Positions 32,968 to 42,160 of a DNA stretch of 64,000 nucleotides are shown here, one piece after another (the stretch's first letter is position 1; every line of letters starts with the position of its first letter). The notes under the pieces were generated by a model. That model saw only the letters and a program-made list of their open reading frames with translations, did no database searches and was not told where the DNA came from. The DNA lies in the NCBI GenBank assembly GCA_029006195.1, contig JAQXGH010000019.1:1-64000 (forward strand), given 5' to 3'. The DNA comes from Bacillota bacterium. Lineage in GTDB: Bacteria; Bacillota; Clostridia; Peptostreptococcales; Anaerovoracaceae. The position numbers and the translations under genes are program-made.

Positions 32968-33572
32968 TACAGTACTCCTTTCGTGGATGGAATCTCATCT
33001 GCGAATTCAGCATCGATAGCAACAGCCATCTTCATGCTTCTGGCTACAGATTTGAAAGCACCCTCTATTATATGATGTGAATTTGTTCCAGCCAGCTGCT
33101 TGATGTGGAGATTGCATTCTGCCTTTCTCACAAAGCCCTGCCAGAACTCTTCAATCAGTTCTGTGTCTAAATCGCCAACTTTCTCAGTTGGAATCTGGAG
33201 GTCATAGCCCAGACAGCTTCTTCCTGAGAAATCAACTGCTGAAAGAATCAGTGATTCGTCCATCGGCAGAATCATGTGGCCATATCTTACTATGCCCTTC
33301 TTGTCACCAAGCGCCTGGTAAAATGCTTCCCCCAGTACAATGCCGATATCCTCAACTGTGTGATGATAATCAACATTAATGTCGCCAACGCACTTGACTT
33401 CCAGATTAAATCTGCCGTGCTTAGCTAAAAGCACCAGCATGTGGTCAAGAAAACCACAACCTGTATCTATATTGCTTTCGCCCTTGCCGTCGATATTTAA
33501 TTTAAGGCTGATATCTGTTTCTGCAGTCTTTCTAGAAATTTCAGCATATCTGTTAGGCTTTAATAAATTCAT
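32967..33572 (-). CDS. hisB: Imidazoleglycerol-phosphate dehydratase
   Basis: A 201-residue monofunctional dehydratase acting on imidazole glycerol phosphate. The manganese-binding histidine motifs GFLDHMLVLLAKHGRF, DYHHTVEDIGI and NSHHIIEGAFKSVARS are present. There is no HAD phosphatase domain, in accord with the separate PHP-type hisK. It overlaps hisC and hisH by one base at each side. Confidence 0.97.
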   Translation of the reverse strand: MNLLKPNRYAEISRKTAETDISLKLNIDGKGESNIDTGCGFLDHMLVLLAKHGRFNLEVKCVGDINVDYHHTVEDIGIVLGEAFYQALGDKKGIVRYGHMILPMDESLILSAVDFSGRSCLGYDLQIPTEKVGDLDTELIEEFWQGFVRKAECNLHIKQLAGTNSHHIIEGAFKSVARSMKMAVAIDAEFADEIPSTKGVL

Positions 33573-34639
33573 TATGCTTCCTCCAGTATTTCTCCTAAAA
33601 CCTTAATGAATTTTTCCATTTGTTTTCTGCTTCCGATTGTAACTCTGTTGTACTGAGCAATTCTTTCCTTAGTGAAATGTCTGATAAGAACTCCTCTTTC
33701 CTTCATAGTCTTGTAAATGTATTCTCCATCTACTCTCGGATGCTTCATGAATATAAAGTTTGCAATTGAGTCTGTCAGCTCGAATCCCATTTCCTTAAGA
33801 GCGTTCACAGTATAAGCTCTGTTCTCGATTATCGTCTGACAATTTGCTTCTGTATAAGCTTCATCATCCATAACACCGATAGCTGCTGCCATTGACATTG
33901 CATTGATGTTATATGGATTAGTTGAATTCCTAATTGTATTTAAGTCCTGAATCAGTTCTTCATTACCGATCGCAAATCCAAGCCTTGCTCCTGCCATTGA
34001 TCTTGATTTTGACAGTGTCTGGATAACCAGAACGTTATCGTATTTCTCAGCGAGCGGCAGGCAAGTTTCTGCTCCAAAGTCTACATACGCTTCATCAATA
34101 ACAACTACGTGATCAGGATTTGACTTAACGATTTCCTCGATCGCGTTTACCGGTAAAGTGATACCTGTATGTGCATTTGGATTAGCGATGAAAATAGTTC
34201 CATCTACATTCATATAATCTGCGATATCGATAGTGAAATCATCCTTAAGAGGAATTTCCTTATAAGGAATTCTATTGATATCTGAGAATACAGGATAGAA
34301 TCCATAAGTAATGTCTGGGAAAATTGCCGGACAATCCTCATCGCAATATGCCATGAATGCGAAGTTGAGAACTTCGTCTGAGCCGTTTGAGAGAACTACG
34401 TTCTTTCTTGAAACTCCGAAGTGTAGTGCGATCTTCTCGATCAGAACCTTACAGTCTGGATCCGGATAAAGCTGCAGCTTCTTCAGAGCTTCGTTCGCCT
34501 TAACGATTGCCTTAGCTGAAGGCGGGAACGGTGACTCGTTTGTATTTAACTTTACATACTGCTGATCCTGTGGCTGTTCACCTGGTTCATACGGGATCAG
34601 ACTTGCATATTTCTTACTTATAAATTTACTCATACTCAC
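33572..34639 (-). CDS. hisC: Histidinol-phosphate aminotransferase
   Basis: A 355-residue fold-type I PLP aminotransferase that makes histidinol phosphate. The PLP lysine is in TLSKSRSMAGARLGF, and the Asp that contacts the pyridine nitrogen is in VIDEAYVDFG. N-terminal LNTNESPFPPS is typical of HisC. It overlaps hisD by one base. Confidence 0.96.
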   Translation of the reverse strand: MSMSKFISKKYASLIPYEPGEQPQDQQYVKLNTNESPFPPSAKAIVKANEALKKLQLYPDPDCKVLIEKIALHFGVSRKNVVLSNGSDEVLNFAFMAYCDEDCPAIFPDITYGFYPVFSDINRIPYKEIPLKDDFTIDIADYMNVDGTIFIANPNAHTGITLPVNAIEEIVKSNPDHVVVIDEAYVDFGAETCLPLAEKYDNVLVIQTLSKSRSMAGARLGFAIGNEELIQDLNTIRNSTNPYNINAMSMAAAIGVMDDEAYTEANCQTIIENRAYTVNALKEMGFELTDSIANFIFMKHPRVDGEYIYKTMKERGVLIRHFTKERIAQYNRVTIGSRKQMEKFIKVLGEILEEA

Positions 34640-35916
34640 TACTCCTCATCAAATCTGATAGTAACACTTCTAGCGTGAGCGTGCAGTTCTTCCTGGTCTG
34701 CGAAGTATGCAACCTTGTCTGCAACCTTGCCGAGGGCTTCTCTAGTGAAATATGTGAACTGTGTCTTCTTAACGAAGTCATCTACTGAAAGCGGACTTGA
34801 GAATTTAGCTGTTCCGCTTGTTGGCAGTGTATGATTAGGGCCAGCGAAATAGTCACCCATTGCTTCAGGACAATTCTTGCCCATGAAGATTGAACCTGCG
34901 TGTCTGATGCTATCAAGATAATCAAAAGGATTATCCATACAAAGCTCCAGATGTTCTGGTGCGATTTCGTTAGCGATGTCGATTGCTATTGTAAGGTCTG
35001 GCGCCACGATGATCTTACCGTTGTTTTCGATCGATGTTCTAGCGATTTCTTCTCTAGGCAGGAGCTTAAGCTGTCTTTCCAGTTCGTCGCTTACAGCCTT
35101 GGCGAGATCCATTGAATCTGTTACCAGAACAGCACTCGCCATCTTGTCGTGTTCTGCCTGTGAGAGCATGTCTGCTGCTACGTATCTGGCATCACATGTT
35201 GAATCAGCAACTACCAGGATTTCGCTCGGACCTGCGATCATGTCGATTGCTACCTGTCCGAATACCTGCTTCTTAGCTTCTGCTACGAATGCATTACCAG
35301 GGCCAACGATCTTATCAACTCTAGGAATTGATTCTGTTCCGTAAGCCAGTGCAGCTACTGCCTGTGCTCCGCCAACCTTGAAAATTTTATCTACGCCGGC
35401 AATTTCTGCTGCTGCGAGAATGATCGGATTTATAGAACCGTCTGCGTTCGGTGGTGTTACGATTACGATTTCACCACAGCCAGCGATCTTAGCAGGAATT
35501 GAATCCATAAGTACTGTTGAAGGATATACTGCTGTGCCGCCTGGAACGTAAAGGCCAACCTTATCCATTGGGATTACCTTCTGTCCGATCACCTTGCCTG
35601 GTTCGTCGTTAATAACGAAGCTGTTTCTAACCTGACGCTGATGGAATTTTCTGATGTTGCCTGTCGCTTCTTCTAAGATAGCGCAAAATTCTTCGCCAAC
35701 TTCTTCCATTGCTCCTGCGATTTCTTCTTTTGATACCTGCAGCCTTCCAAGGTCGGCCTTGTCAAATTTCTTACAGTATGCGAAAAGCGCTGCGTCGCCA
35801 TTAGCTCTAACATCTTCAATTATATCTGTAACGATTCCTGCTACATCCATTTCAGGAACTGTACGTGCAAATATATCTTCTCTTGTTACTTCTTCATAGT
35901 TAAGAATCTTAATCAT
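34639..35916 (-). CDS. hisD: Histidinol dehydrogenase
   Basis: A 425-residue zinc enzyme that oxidises histidinol twice to histidine with NAD+. GLYVPGGTAVYPSTVLM and GPGNAFVAEAK are NAD-related blocks; DMIAGPSEILVVAD, LSQAEHD and APEHLEL carry the zinc and catalytic residues. Length is usual. It follows hisG by 19 bp. Confidence 0.97.
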   Translation of the reverse strand: MIKILNYEEVTREDIFARTVPEMDVAGIVTDIIEDVRANGDAALFAYCKKFDKADLGRLQVSKEEIAGAMEEVGEEFCAILEEATGNIRKFHQRQVRNSFVINDEPGKVIGQKVIPMDKVGLYVPGGTAVYPSTVLMDSIPAKIAGCGEIVIVTPPNADGSINPIILAAAEIAGVDKIFKVGGAQAVAALAYGTESIPRVDKIVGPGNAFVAEAKKQVFGQVAIDMIAGPSEILVVADSTCDARYVAADMLSQAEHDKMASAVLVTDSMDLAKAVSDELERQLKLLPREEIARTSIENNGKIIVAPDLTIAIDIANEIAPEHLELCMDNPFDYLDSIRHAGSIFMGKNCPEAMGDYFAGPNHTLPTSGTAKFSSPLSVDDFVKKTQFTYFTREALGKVADKVAYFADQEELHAHARSVTIRFDEE

Positions 35917-35935
35917 TTTTTCTCCAAATCCTTTT

Positions 35936-36574
35936 TTATTTTCCTACCTTTTCGGCCATAGCCTTTACAACTTTCTCTATTTGTTGGTTCTTGAATTTGA
36001 AGCTGGATTTGTTTGAAATAAATCTCGCACTTATAGGTACGATTTCCTCGATTACCTCCAGATTGTTTTCTCTAAGTGTTGTTCCTGTTTCAACAAGGTC
36101 AACAATTACATCTGAAAGATCAAGGATTGGTGCCAGCTCAATAGAACCATTCAGATGTATTATATCAATATCTCTACCTATTGAGGTATAGAAATTCTTC
36201 GCAACGTTAGTAAATTTTGTTGCAACACGAAGAGTTCTTGAATTATCGTCAACATATCCCTTAGGAGCAGCTACTGACATAATGCATTTACCCATGTTCA
36301 AATCTAAAAGTTCATAAATGTCAGGATTTGATTCAAGCAAAATATCCTTACCTACTACGCCAATATCAGCCGCACCTCTCTCAACATAGATGGCAACATC
36401 TGAAGGCTTAACCCAGAAATATCTAACGCCCGTTTCTTCGTTTTCGAAAATGAGCTTTCTGTTCTTCTCTTTTATCGATGGACATTCAAAACCTGCCCTC
36501 TCGAAAATATCATAAACTTTTTCACCTAGTCTTCCCTTAGGAAGAGCTACGTTAAGCATATCTTTCTTAGCCAC
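35936..36574 (-). CDS. hisG: ATP phosphoribosyltransferase, short form catalytic subunit
   Basis: A 212-residue short HisG lacking the C-terminal regulatory domain, so it needs HisZ for activity and histidine feedback. NVALPKGRLGEKV at the start and DVIVDLVETGTTLRENNL (the PRPP-binding loop) near 155-172 are diagnostic. It overlaps the hisZ stop by 8 bp, in line with the HisG-HisZ complex. Confidence 0.97.
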   Translation of the reverse strand: MAKKDMLNVALPKGRLGEKVYDIFERAGFECPSIKEKNRKLIFENEETGVRYFWVKPSDVAIYVERGAADIGVVGKDILLESNPDIYELLDLNMGKCIMSVAAPKGYVDDNSRTLRVATKFTNVAKNFYTSIGRDIDIIHLNGSIELAPILDLSDVIVDLVETGTTLRENNLEVIEEIVPISARFISNKSSFKFKNQQIEKVVKAMAEKVGK

Positions 36575-37550
36575 GGATAACTACCTCCTCTCCATCAAGC
36601 TTTGACAGTTTGCCCAGTGTATCCATATATACACCAAAGCCAATAGCATTTGACTTTCTGTTCATGTTTCTCATGAGCTTGTCGTACTGTCCGCCTGAGA
36701 GAACTCCATCAGGAACATCTTCTACAAAACCCTTAAAGATGATTCCATTATAGTATTTGATATCACTTACAACTGAGAAGTCGATATTCAGCATATCTTC
36801 AAGTCCTGTACCCTCGAAAGCTTTAACGATTTTTTTAATAAGGTTGAGCGCTTTTTCAAATACTGCTCTGTCCGCATGATCTACAGCTTCTGAAAGCAGA
36901 GCTTCCTCCAGCTGAGGCATTGCCAGCTCTGGTTTACCATAAATTGTTACTAACTTCTGCAGGAGTGTAGCCTTTGCATCAATGATATTGTTCTCAGCGC
37001 AAATCTTCGAAAGGCTGTGTGAGTTCTTCTCACTTATGCACTTGATAATTTCCTCTTCAACTTCCTTGCTCACATTCGCTTCAGTAATAATGTGTGAAAC
37101 GATGTCCAGATTTGAAATATCGAGAATAGCATTTTCCGAAAGCACATCCAGGCTTTCAGCCGCCATAACTAAAACTTCTGTAATGCAATCGTCATTTATA
37201 TTACCCAGGCATTCCAGTCCTACCTGCATGATTTCCTTAAAGTAATGAGTCTTAGGTGAAACTCTATATACATTCTCAGTGTAATAAAGTTTTCTTATAT
37301 CATTTCCTATATGTCTGTTATTCTTAACGATGGATAAAGTAACGTCCGGCTTAAGTGCCATGAGCTTACCATCAGTATCTGTAAAAGTAATAATCGAAGC
37401 AGAGTCCATGAAGTCTCTATTCTTCGCATAAAGATCAAATTCTTCGAACTTAGTCATTCTAAACTGTGAAAAACCGTGTCCGCTGTACAGAGCACGTAAT
37501 GCAAACATGGCTTTCTCTTTATTATTAAGTTCAGCGCCGCTAATAATCAT
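36567..37550 (-). CDS. hisZ: ATP phosphoribosyltransferase regulatory subunit
   Basis: A 327-residue homologue of histidyl-tRNA synthetase catalytic cores that has no aminoacylation role. It keeps motif 2-like LKPDVTLSIVKN and KLYYTENVYRVS and lacks the anticodon-binding domain. It pairs with short HisG. It is the first gene of the his operon, with AAAGGTG upstream of the ATG and a promoter about 40 bases further up. Confidence 0.93.
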   Translation of the reverse strand: MIISGAELNNKEKAMFALRALYSGHGFSQFRMTKFEEFDLYAKNRDFMDSASIITFTDTDGKLMALKPDVTLSIVKNNRHIGNDIRKLYYTENVYRVSPKTHYFKEIMQVGLECLGNINDDCITEVLVMAAESLDVLSENAILDISNLDIVSHIITEANVSKEVEEEIIKCISEKNSHSLSKICAENNIIDAKATLLQKLVTIYGKPELAMPQLEEALLSEAVDHADRAVFEKALNLIKKIVKAFEGTGLEDMLNIDFSVVSDIKYYNGIIFKGFVEDVPDGVLSGGQYDKLMRNMNRKSNAIGFGVYMDTLGKLSKLDGEEVVIRG

Positions 37551-37588
37551 ACTTGTTCACCTTTCTTCTGTTCCAAATGTACTCTCAC

Positions 37589-37617
37589 ACTCTACCACTT
37601 CACCGCAATAAAGTCAA
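37589..37617 (-). promoter_or_regulatory. Promoter of the his operon
   Basis: TTGACT (37612-37617) and TAGAGT (37589-37594) with a 17-bp spacer on the minus strand. The leader is about 30 bases, so no T-box or attenuator fits there. Confidence 0.65.
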
Positions 37618-37630
37618 GGCTGTAAATACA

Positions 37631-37664
37631 AAGGGTGCTGCACCATCACCAGCGCAGCACCTTA
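37631..37664 (-). terminator. Terminator of the arg operon
   Basis: GGTGCTGC (37634-37641) pairs with GCAGCACC (37654-37661) around a 12-nt loop, 30 bp beyond the argD stop and before the his promoter. The following T-run is weak (TTTGTATTT). Confidence 0.6.
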
Positions 37665-37692
37665 TCTATACAAATATCATCCAATTAATTAC

Positions 37693-38865
37693 TTATGCAG
37701 TAAGCAGACCCTTCAGAATTTCCAGGCCCTTTTCCAGCTCCGCATCGCTAATTGACAATGGAGGAAGAAGTCTTACCTTATCCTTAGCTGTCAGAAGCAA
37801 GAGACCTGCTTCGATTCCGGCATTAACCACATCGCCTGCTTTCTTATTCTTCAGCTTGATGCCAACCATCATGCCCTTGCCGCTGATTGCTTCAACTTCG
37901 TCAAGGCCGGCAAGTGCTGCGCGGATCTTTTCGCCCTTTGCTGTTACAGCTGCCAGGAAAGCATCGTCCATTCTTGATACAACGCTAACAGCTCCTGCAC
38001 ATGCTACTGGGTTTCCGCCAAATGTAGTTCCGTGATCGCCAGGAACTAAGATGTCGCATGTCTTTTCGTTGCAGATAACGCCGCCGATAGGAAGGCCGCC
38101 GCCAACGCCCTTAGCGAATGTAACTACGTCAGGTTCGAGGCCATAATGCTGGTATGCGAACATCTTACCAGTTCTTCCTGCACCTGTCTGAACCTCGTCA
38201 ACAATCAGAAGACAATCGTTTTCTTTGCATAGATTGCTTATTGCCGATACGAATTCTCCATCTAAATCTAAAACACCGCCTTCGCCCTGAATCATTTCGA
38301 TCATGATGGCACAAACGTCTGCACCCATAAGCTTCTTCAGGCCTTCAATGTCTCCTGGCTGGCAGTAGCTGAATCCATCAACGAATGGTGTGAAGAATTC
38401 ATGATAATGATCCTGGCCAGTCGCAGTAATTGTTGCCATTGTTCTGCCGTGGAATGAATCAATGAGAGTTATGATTCTGTTGCTACGCACACCCTTAACG
38501 GTACTTCCGTACTTTCTAGCGATCTTTATTGCAGTTTCATTTGCTTCAGCTCCTGAGTTGCAGAAGAAAGCCTTTGCCATTCCTGTCTTTTCTGTAAGAA
38601 GGTCTGCCAGCTTCACACATGGTTCAGTGTAATAAAGGTTTGAGATGTGCTGCATCTTTCCTGCCTGTTCGCACACTGCCTTTACCCATTCGTCATCGCA
38701 AAAGCCAAATGAGTTTACACCGATACCTGATGTGAAGTCGATATATTCTTTACCATTTACATCCTTTAATGTAGCGCCCTTTCCTGATTCAGCAACTACG
38801 TCATAACGTCCGTAAGTGTGGACGATTTTTTCACTTTCTATTTTCTTAATTTCTTCCCCGTTCAT
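37693..38865 (-). CDS. argD: Acetylornithine aminotransferase
   Basis: A 390-residue class III PLP aminotransferase that makes N-acetylornithine. FCNSGAEANETAIKIARKYG is near residue 100, DEVQTGAGRTGK near 225, and the PLP lysine is in VTFAKGVGGGLPIG; GDHGTTFGGNPVAC follows. Position after argB in argC-J-B-D supports the assignment over other ornithine-type aminotransferases. Confidence 0.95.
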   Translation of the reverse strand: MNGEEIKKIESEKIVHTYGRYDVVAESGKGATLKDVNGKEYIDFTSGIGVNSFGFCDDEWVKAVCEQAGKMQHISNLYYTEPCVKLADLLTEKTGMAKAFFCNSGAEANETAIKIARKYGSTVKGVRSNRIITLIDSFHGRTMATITATGQDHYHEFFTPFVDGFSYCQPGDIEGLKKLMGADVCAIMIEMIQGEGGVLDLDGEFVSAISNLCKENDCLLIVDEVQTGAGRTGKMFAYQHYGLEPDVVTFAKGVGGGLPIGGVICNEKTCDILVPGDHGTTFGGNPVACAGAVSVVSRMDDAFLAAVTAKGEKIRAALAGLDEVEAISGKGMMVGIKLKNKKAGDVVNAGIEAGLLLLTAKDKVRLLPPLSISDAELEKGLEILKGLLTA

Positions 38866-38877
38866 TGTTAGTCCCCT

Positions 38878-39777
38878 TTAGTCTTCTTTAAGAATTAATG
38901 TTCCAACGCCCTTCTTAGTAAATATTTCCAGAAGCAAGCTGTGCGGCACTCTGCCGTCCATGATATGAACTCTGTTTACGCCCCTTTTGATTGCGTCTGT
39001 ACAGTTTCTTAATTTAGGAATCATTCCGCCGCTGATGATGCCTTCTTCGATCAGCTTCTCAGTTTCGTCTGTATAAATCTGACCGATAATTGAATCTGGA
39101 TCGTCCGCATCGTATCTTACCCCTTCAACGTCTGAAAGGTATGCCAGCTTTTCTGCGCCAAGAGCGATTGCAATAGCACTTGCTGCTTCATCAGCATTGA
39201 TGTTATATGTCTGGTAATCATCATCAAGTCCGATAGGTGAAATAATAGGAAGATAATCGTTCTTAAGCATATCGTTAATCACCTTGGCATCAACATGCTT
39301 GATGTCACCTACAAAGCCCAGGTCGCCATCTTCGATTTCCTTCTTGTTAACCTTGATCATTCCGCCATCCTTGCCGCTAACGCCTATAGCCTTTACGCCA
39401 AGAGACTGAACTTTTGTAACCAGTTCTTTGTTAACCTTGCCAAGAACCATTTCGGCAATTTCCATTGTTTCCTTATCGGTAACTCTAAGGCCGTTCTTAA
39501 ATTCAGGTTCCTTGCCCTTCAGGCTCAGCCACTTATTAATGTCTTTGCCGCCCCCGTGAACGATTACTGGTTTGAAACCTACAAGCTTCAGCAGTACAAC
39601 GTCTTCGATAACATTCTGCTTGAGTTCCTCGTCGATCATAGCGCTTCCGCCGTACTTGATTACAATAACTTTCCTATTAAACTGCTGAATGTATGGCAGA
39701 GCTTCTACCAGAATTTCAGCTTTTTCTAAATACATACTGTTTATTTCAGGGCTTCTTATTTCGCCACGTAATTCCAT
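38878..39777 (-). CDS. argB: Acetylglutamate kinase
   Basis: A 299-residue amino-acid kinase that phosphorylates N-acetylglutamate. KVIVIKYGGSAM near 35-46 and IVHGGGKDINKWL are the ATP and substrate loops, and YNINADEAASAIAIAL is typical. A 20-residue N-terminal extension precedes the core, similar to the arginine-sensitive, hexameric enzymes; feedback inhibition by arginine is therefore possible. AAGGAG precedes the ATG. Confidence 0.96.
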   Translation of the reverse strand: MELRGEIRSPEINSMYLEKAEILVEALPYIQQFNRKVIVIKYGGSAMIDEELKQNVIEDVVLLKLVGFKPVIVHGGGKDINKWLSLKGKEPEFKNGLRVTDKETMEIAEMVLGKVNKELVTKVQSLGVKAIGVSGKDGGMIKVNKKEIEDGDLGFVGDIKHVDAKVINDMLKNDYLPIISPIGLDDDYQTYNINADEAASAIAIALGAEKLAYLSDVEGVRYDADDPDSIIGQIYTDETEKLIEEGIISGGMIPKLRNCTDAIKRGVNRVHIMDGRVPHSLLLEIFTKKGVGTLILKED

Positions 39778-39789
39778 TTTCTTTTCTCC

Positions 39790-41022
39790 TTAGCTTCTAT
39801 AGTCTCCGTTGATCTGAACATAATCGTAGGTCAGGTCACATCCCCATGCAGTACCTGTGCCACTTCCCTGATTCATATCGATGTTTATAATAATTTCATC
39901 TTCTGAGAGAATAACGCTGGCTTCATCTTCGCTGTACTCGTGGTGAGTGGAGCCTTTGCATACTGTAACGCTTCCCTTTGATGACTTCATTTCAACGTCG
40001 ATGTTGTCAGCGCTGAAATCGCCTTCGCAGTAGCCGATAGCGCAAAGCACTCTGCCCCAGTTAGCGTCAGCACCGAAGATAGCGCACTTAAGAAGGTTTG
40101 ACGAAATTACTGTCTTCGCGATTTTGTTAGCAGTCGCCTCATCAGGAGCGCCTACTACGTTACATTCGATCAGTTTTGTCGCACCTTCTCCGTCTTTCGC
40201 CATCTTTTTAGCCAGATACTGTGTTACTTCTGCCAAGCCTTTTGCAAAGGCTTCAAAGTCTTCCCCATTTTCCTTTATTTCATCATTACCTGCCATACCA
40301 TTTGCCATGATAGCAACAGTGTCGTTTGTTGATGTATCACCATCAACACAGATCTGGTTAAAGCTCTTTTTAATATCTGCACTTAGTGCCTTCTGCAGCA
40401 TCTGAGGAGTGATAGCAGCATCTGTTGTTATAAACGAAAGCATTGTTGCCATATTAGGATTGATCATTCCGCTTCCCTTTGAGATGCCGCCGATAGTTAC
40501 TTTCTTACCACCGATTTCAACTTCTACTGCTCTGTATTTAGGAATAGTATCAGTTGTCATGATTGCTTCAGCTGCATCAGCTGATCCGTTTTCGTTAAGG
40601 CCGGCTACTAATTCCGGCATTCCCTTTTCAAAAGGCTCCATTGACATTGCCTGACCGATTACACCTGTCGATGCTACGATGATGTCCTCTGCCTTAAGTC
40701 CCAATGCCTTAGCTGTAAGTTCACAGGTATCTTCTGCCAGCTTAACGCCTCCTGGTGCACAAGTATTAGCATTACCGCTGTTACAGATAACTGCCTGAGC
40801 ATAGCCGTCAGCGATATTATTTCTTGTTACTGTAATAGGTGCTCCGAAAACTTTATTCTGTGTATATACTGCAGCTGCTGAACACATCTTTTCACTTACG
40901 ATAAGTGCTAAGTCTTTCTTACTGATACTGCTTCTGATTCCGCAGTGTATTCCGTTTGCTTTAAATCCGATTGGGCTGCATACGCTGCCTTCTGGAATTA
41001 CTTTAATATTTACGTCTGTCAT
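39790..41022 (-). CDS. argJ: Bifunctional ornithine acetyltransferase / N-acetylglutamate synthase
   Basis: A 410-residue Ntn-type enzyme that moves the acetyl group from acetylornithine to glutamate, so argE and possibly argA are not needed. The self-cleavage site lies in KGSGMINPNMATMLSF near residue 190: the chain splits before the Thr of ATM. CNSGNANTCAPGG and the C-terminal TAWGCDLTYDYV are typical. It lies between argC and argB with gaps of 1 and 12 bp. Confidence 0.96.
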   Translation of the reverse strand: MTDVNIKVIPEGSVCSPIGFKANGIHCGIRSSISKKDLALIVSEKMCSAAAVYTQNKVFGAPITVTRNNIADGYAQAVICNSGNANTCAPGGVKLAEDTCELTAKALGLKAEDIIVASTGVIGQAMSMEPFEKGMPELVAGLNENGSADAAEAIMTTDTIPKYRAVEVEIGGKKVTIGGISKGSGMINPNMATMLSFITTDAAITPQMLQKALSADIKKSFNQICVDGDTSTNDTVAIMANGMAGNDEIKENGEDFEAFAKGLAEVTQYLAKKMAKDGEGATKLIECNVVGAPDEATANKIAKTVISSNLLKCAIFGADANWGRVLCAIGYCEGDFSADNIDVEMKSSKGSVTVCKGSTHHEYSEDEASVILSEDEIIINIDMNQGSGTGTAWGCDLTYDYVQINGDYRS

Positions 41023-41023
41023 T

Positions 41024-41968
41024 TTATAATAAACCCTTACTTTCTTCGATTCCCATCATGATGTTCATGTTCTGAACTGCGGCACCTGAAGCTCCCTTAC
41101 CGAGATTATCGAAGAGTGCTGTGATGAGAATGTTATCATCTGTTCCATCAATTGCTATTTTTAATTTATTGCTCTTTGCCATTGCGTTTGAGTAGATAAG
41201 TCCGCCTTCAGCGATTGAATCTACTACTTCGATCATTGTGCTTCCGCTGTAGAAATCCTTAAACATTTCTGTTACTGCAGCCTTAGCTCCACCTGCCATC
41301 TGGTCTGCTCCCTTAATGTAGCTTCCCAGGATCGGAACTGATACTTCCATGCCACTAAAGTAGTCAGCTACGATTGGCATGAATGTTGGCTGGTATTTAA
41401 CTCCTGTCATCTTCATGATTTCTGGAATGTGCTTATGCACCTGAGCGATACCATACTGTGCAGGACTATCCAGCAGAACGCTTCTTTCTGGATTTTCGTA
41501 ATCAGCGATCATCTTCTTGCCGCCGCCACTATAACCAGTCAGTGAAGTAATTGCGAATGGATAATCATCTCCTGCAAGTCCTGATTCGATCAATGGTCTA
41601 ATAATCGAAATGGCACCTGTTGCATGACAACCTGGGTTAGCTACTCTGTTAGAATTCTTAATTAATTCTTTCTGTCCCTTACATAATTCAGGGAAACCAT
41701 ATACCCATGCGTCATCTGTTCTATGTGCTGTTGATGTATCGATGATTCTACTGCCTGCTGAGACATGCTGTGCGATTTCTTTTGATGCTGCATCTGGTAA
41801 GCATAAAAAAGAAACATCAGCCTGTTCAATCAGCTCGGCTCTCCTTTCAATACTCTTTCTGTTTTCTTCTTCTATATTTAAGATGTTTATATCATCTCTT
41901 TTACTAAAATATTCGTGAATCTTTAATCCGGTCGTTCCTGCGGCTCCATCAATGAATACGTTAATCAT
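41024..41968 (-). CDS. argC: N-acetyl-gamma-glutamyl-phosphate reductase
   Basis: A 314-residue reductase of the shorter (type 2) class. DGAAGTTGLKIHEY is the NADP-binding start, FLCLPDAASKE follows, and NPGCHATGA contains the catalytic Cys near residue 112; the base His lies in the VHKHIPE region. It is the first gene of the arg operon, behind ARG boxes. Confidence 0.95.
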   Translation of the reverse strand: MINVFIDGAAGTTGLKIHEYFSKRDDINILNIEEENRKSIERRAELIEQADVSFLCLPDAASKEIAQHVSAGSRIIDTSTAHRTDDAWVYGFPELCKGQKELIKNSNRVANPGCHATGAISIIRPLIESGLAGDDYPFAITSLTGYSGGGKKMIADYENPERSVLLDSPAQYGIAQVHKHIPEIMKMTGVKYQPTFMPIVADYFSGMEVSVPILGSYIKGADQMAGGAKAAVTEMFKDFYSGSTMIEVVDSIAEGGLIYSNAMAKSNKLKIAIDGTDDNILITALFDNLGKGASGAAVQNMNIMMGIEESKGLL

Positions 41969-42007
41969 TTGTTACTATTCCCTCTTTTCATATATATAAA
42001 CAATTCC

Positions 42008-42036
42008 ATTGTAACATATTTTGTCCTTCTTATGCA
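42008..42036 (-). promoter_or_regulatory. Promoter of the arg operon
   Basis: On the minus strand an extended -10, TGTTACAAT (TACAAT at 42008-42013), lies about 40 bases before argC. The -35 position (42031-42036, TGCATA) is covered by an ARG box, so ArgR binding would block RNA polymerase. Confidence 0.6.
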
Positions 42037-42068
42037 TATTTATTCGCATTTATGAATTAAAATAAACG
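42031..42068. promoter_or_regulatory. Tandem ARG boxes (ArgR operator)
   Basis: The sequence at 42031-42048 matches 17 of 18 positions of the general ARG box TNTGNATWWWWATNCANA, and 42051-42068 matches all but two of the fixed ones. The two are separated by 2 bp, the usual layout for binding of an ArgR hexamer. Confidence 0.7.
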
Positions 42069-42117
42069 GCATTGCTATAGACTATACCACTTTAGTCCTA
42101 TAAAATCAATACCGTTT
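42064..42117 (-). terminator. Long inverted repeat, probable terminator of the sprT-like gene
   Basis: AAACGGCATTG (42064-42074) pairs with CAATACCGTTT (42107-42117), and inner segments pair partly as well. Short T-rich runs follow on both sides. On the minus strand the interior also holds a promoter-like TTGATT-17-TATAGT (42104-42109 and 42081-42086) pointing at argC. Confidence 0.5.
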
Positions 42118-42160
42118 AGTTCTTTTGTTTCTATTAATTTGTTAACCTTTAGTCTAATTA

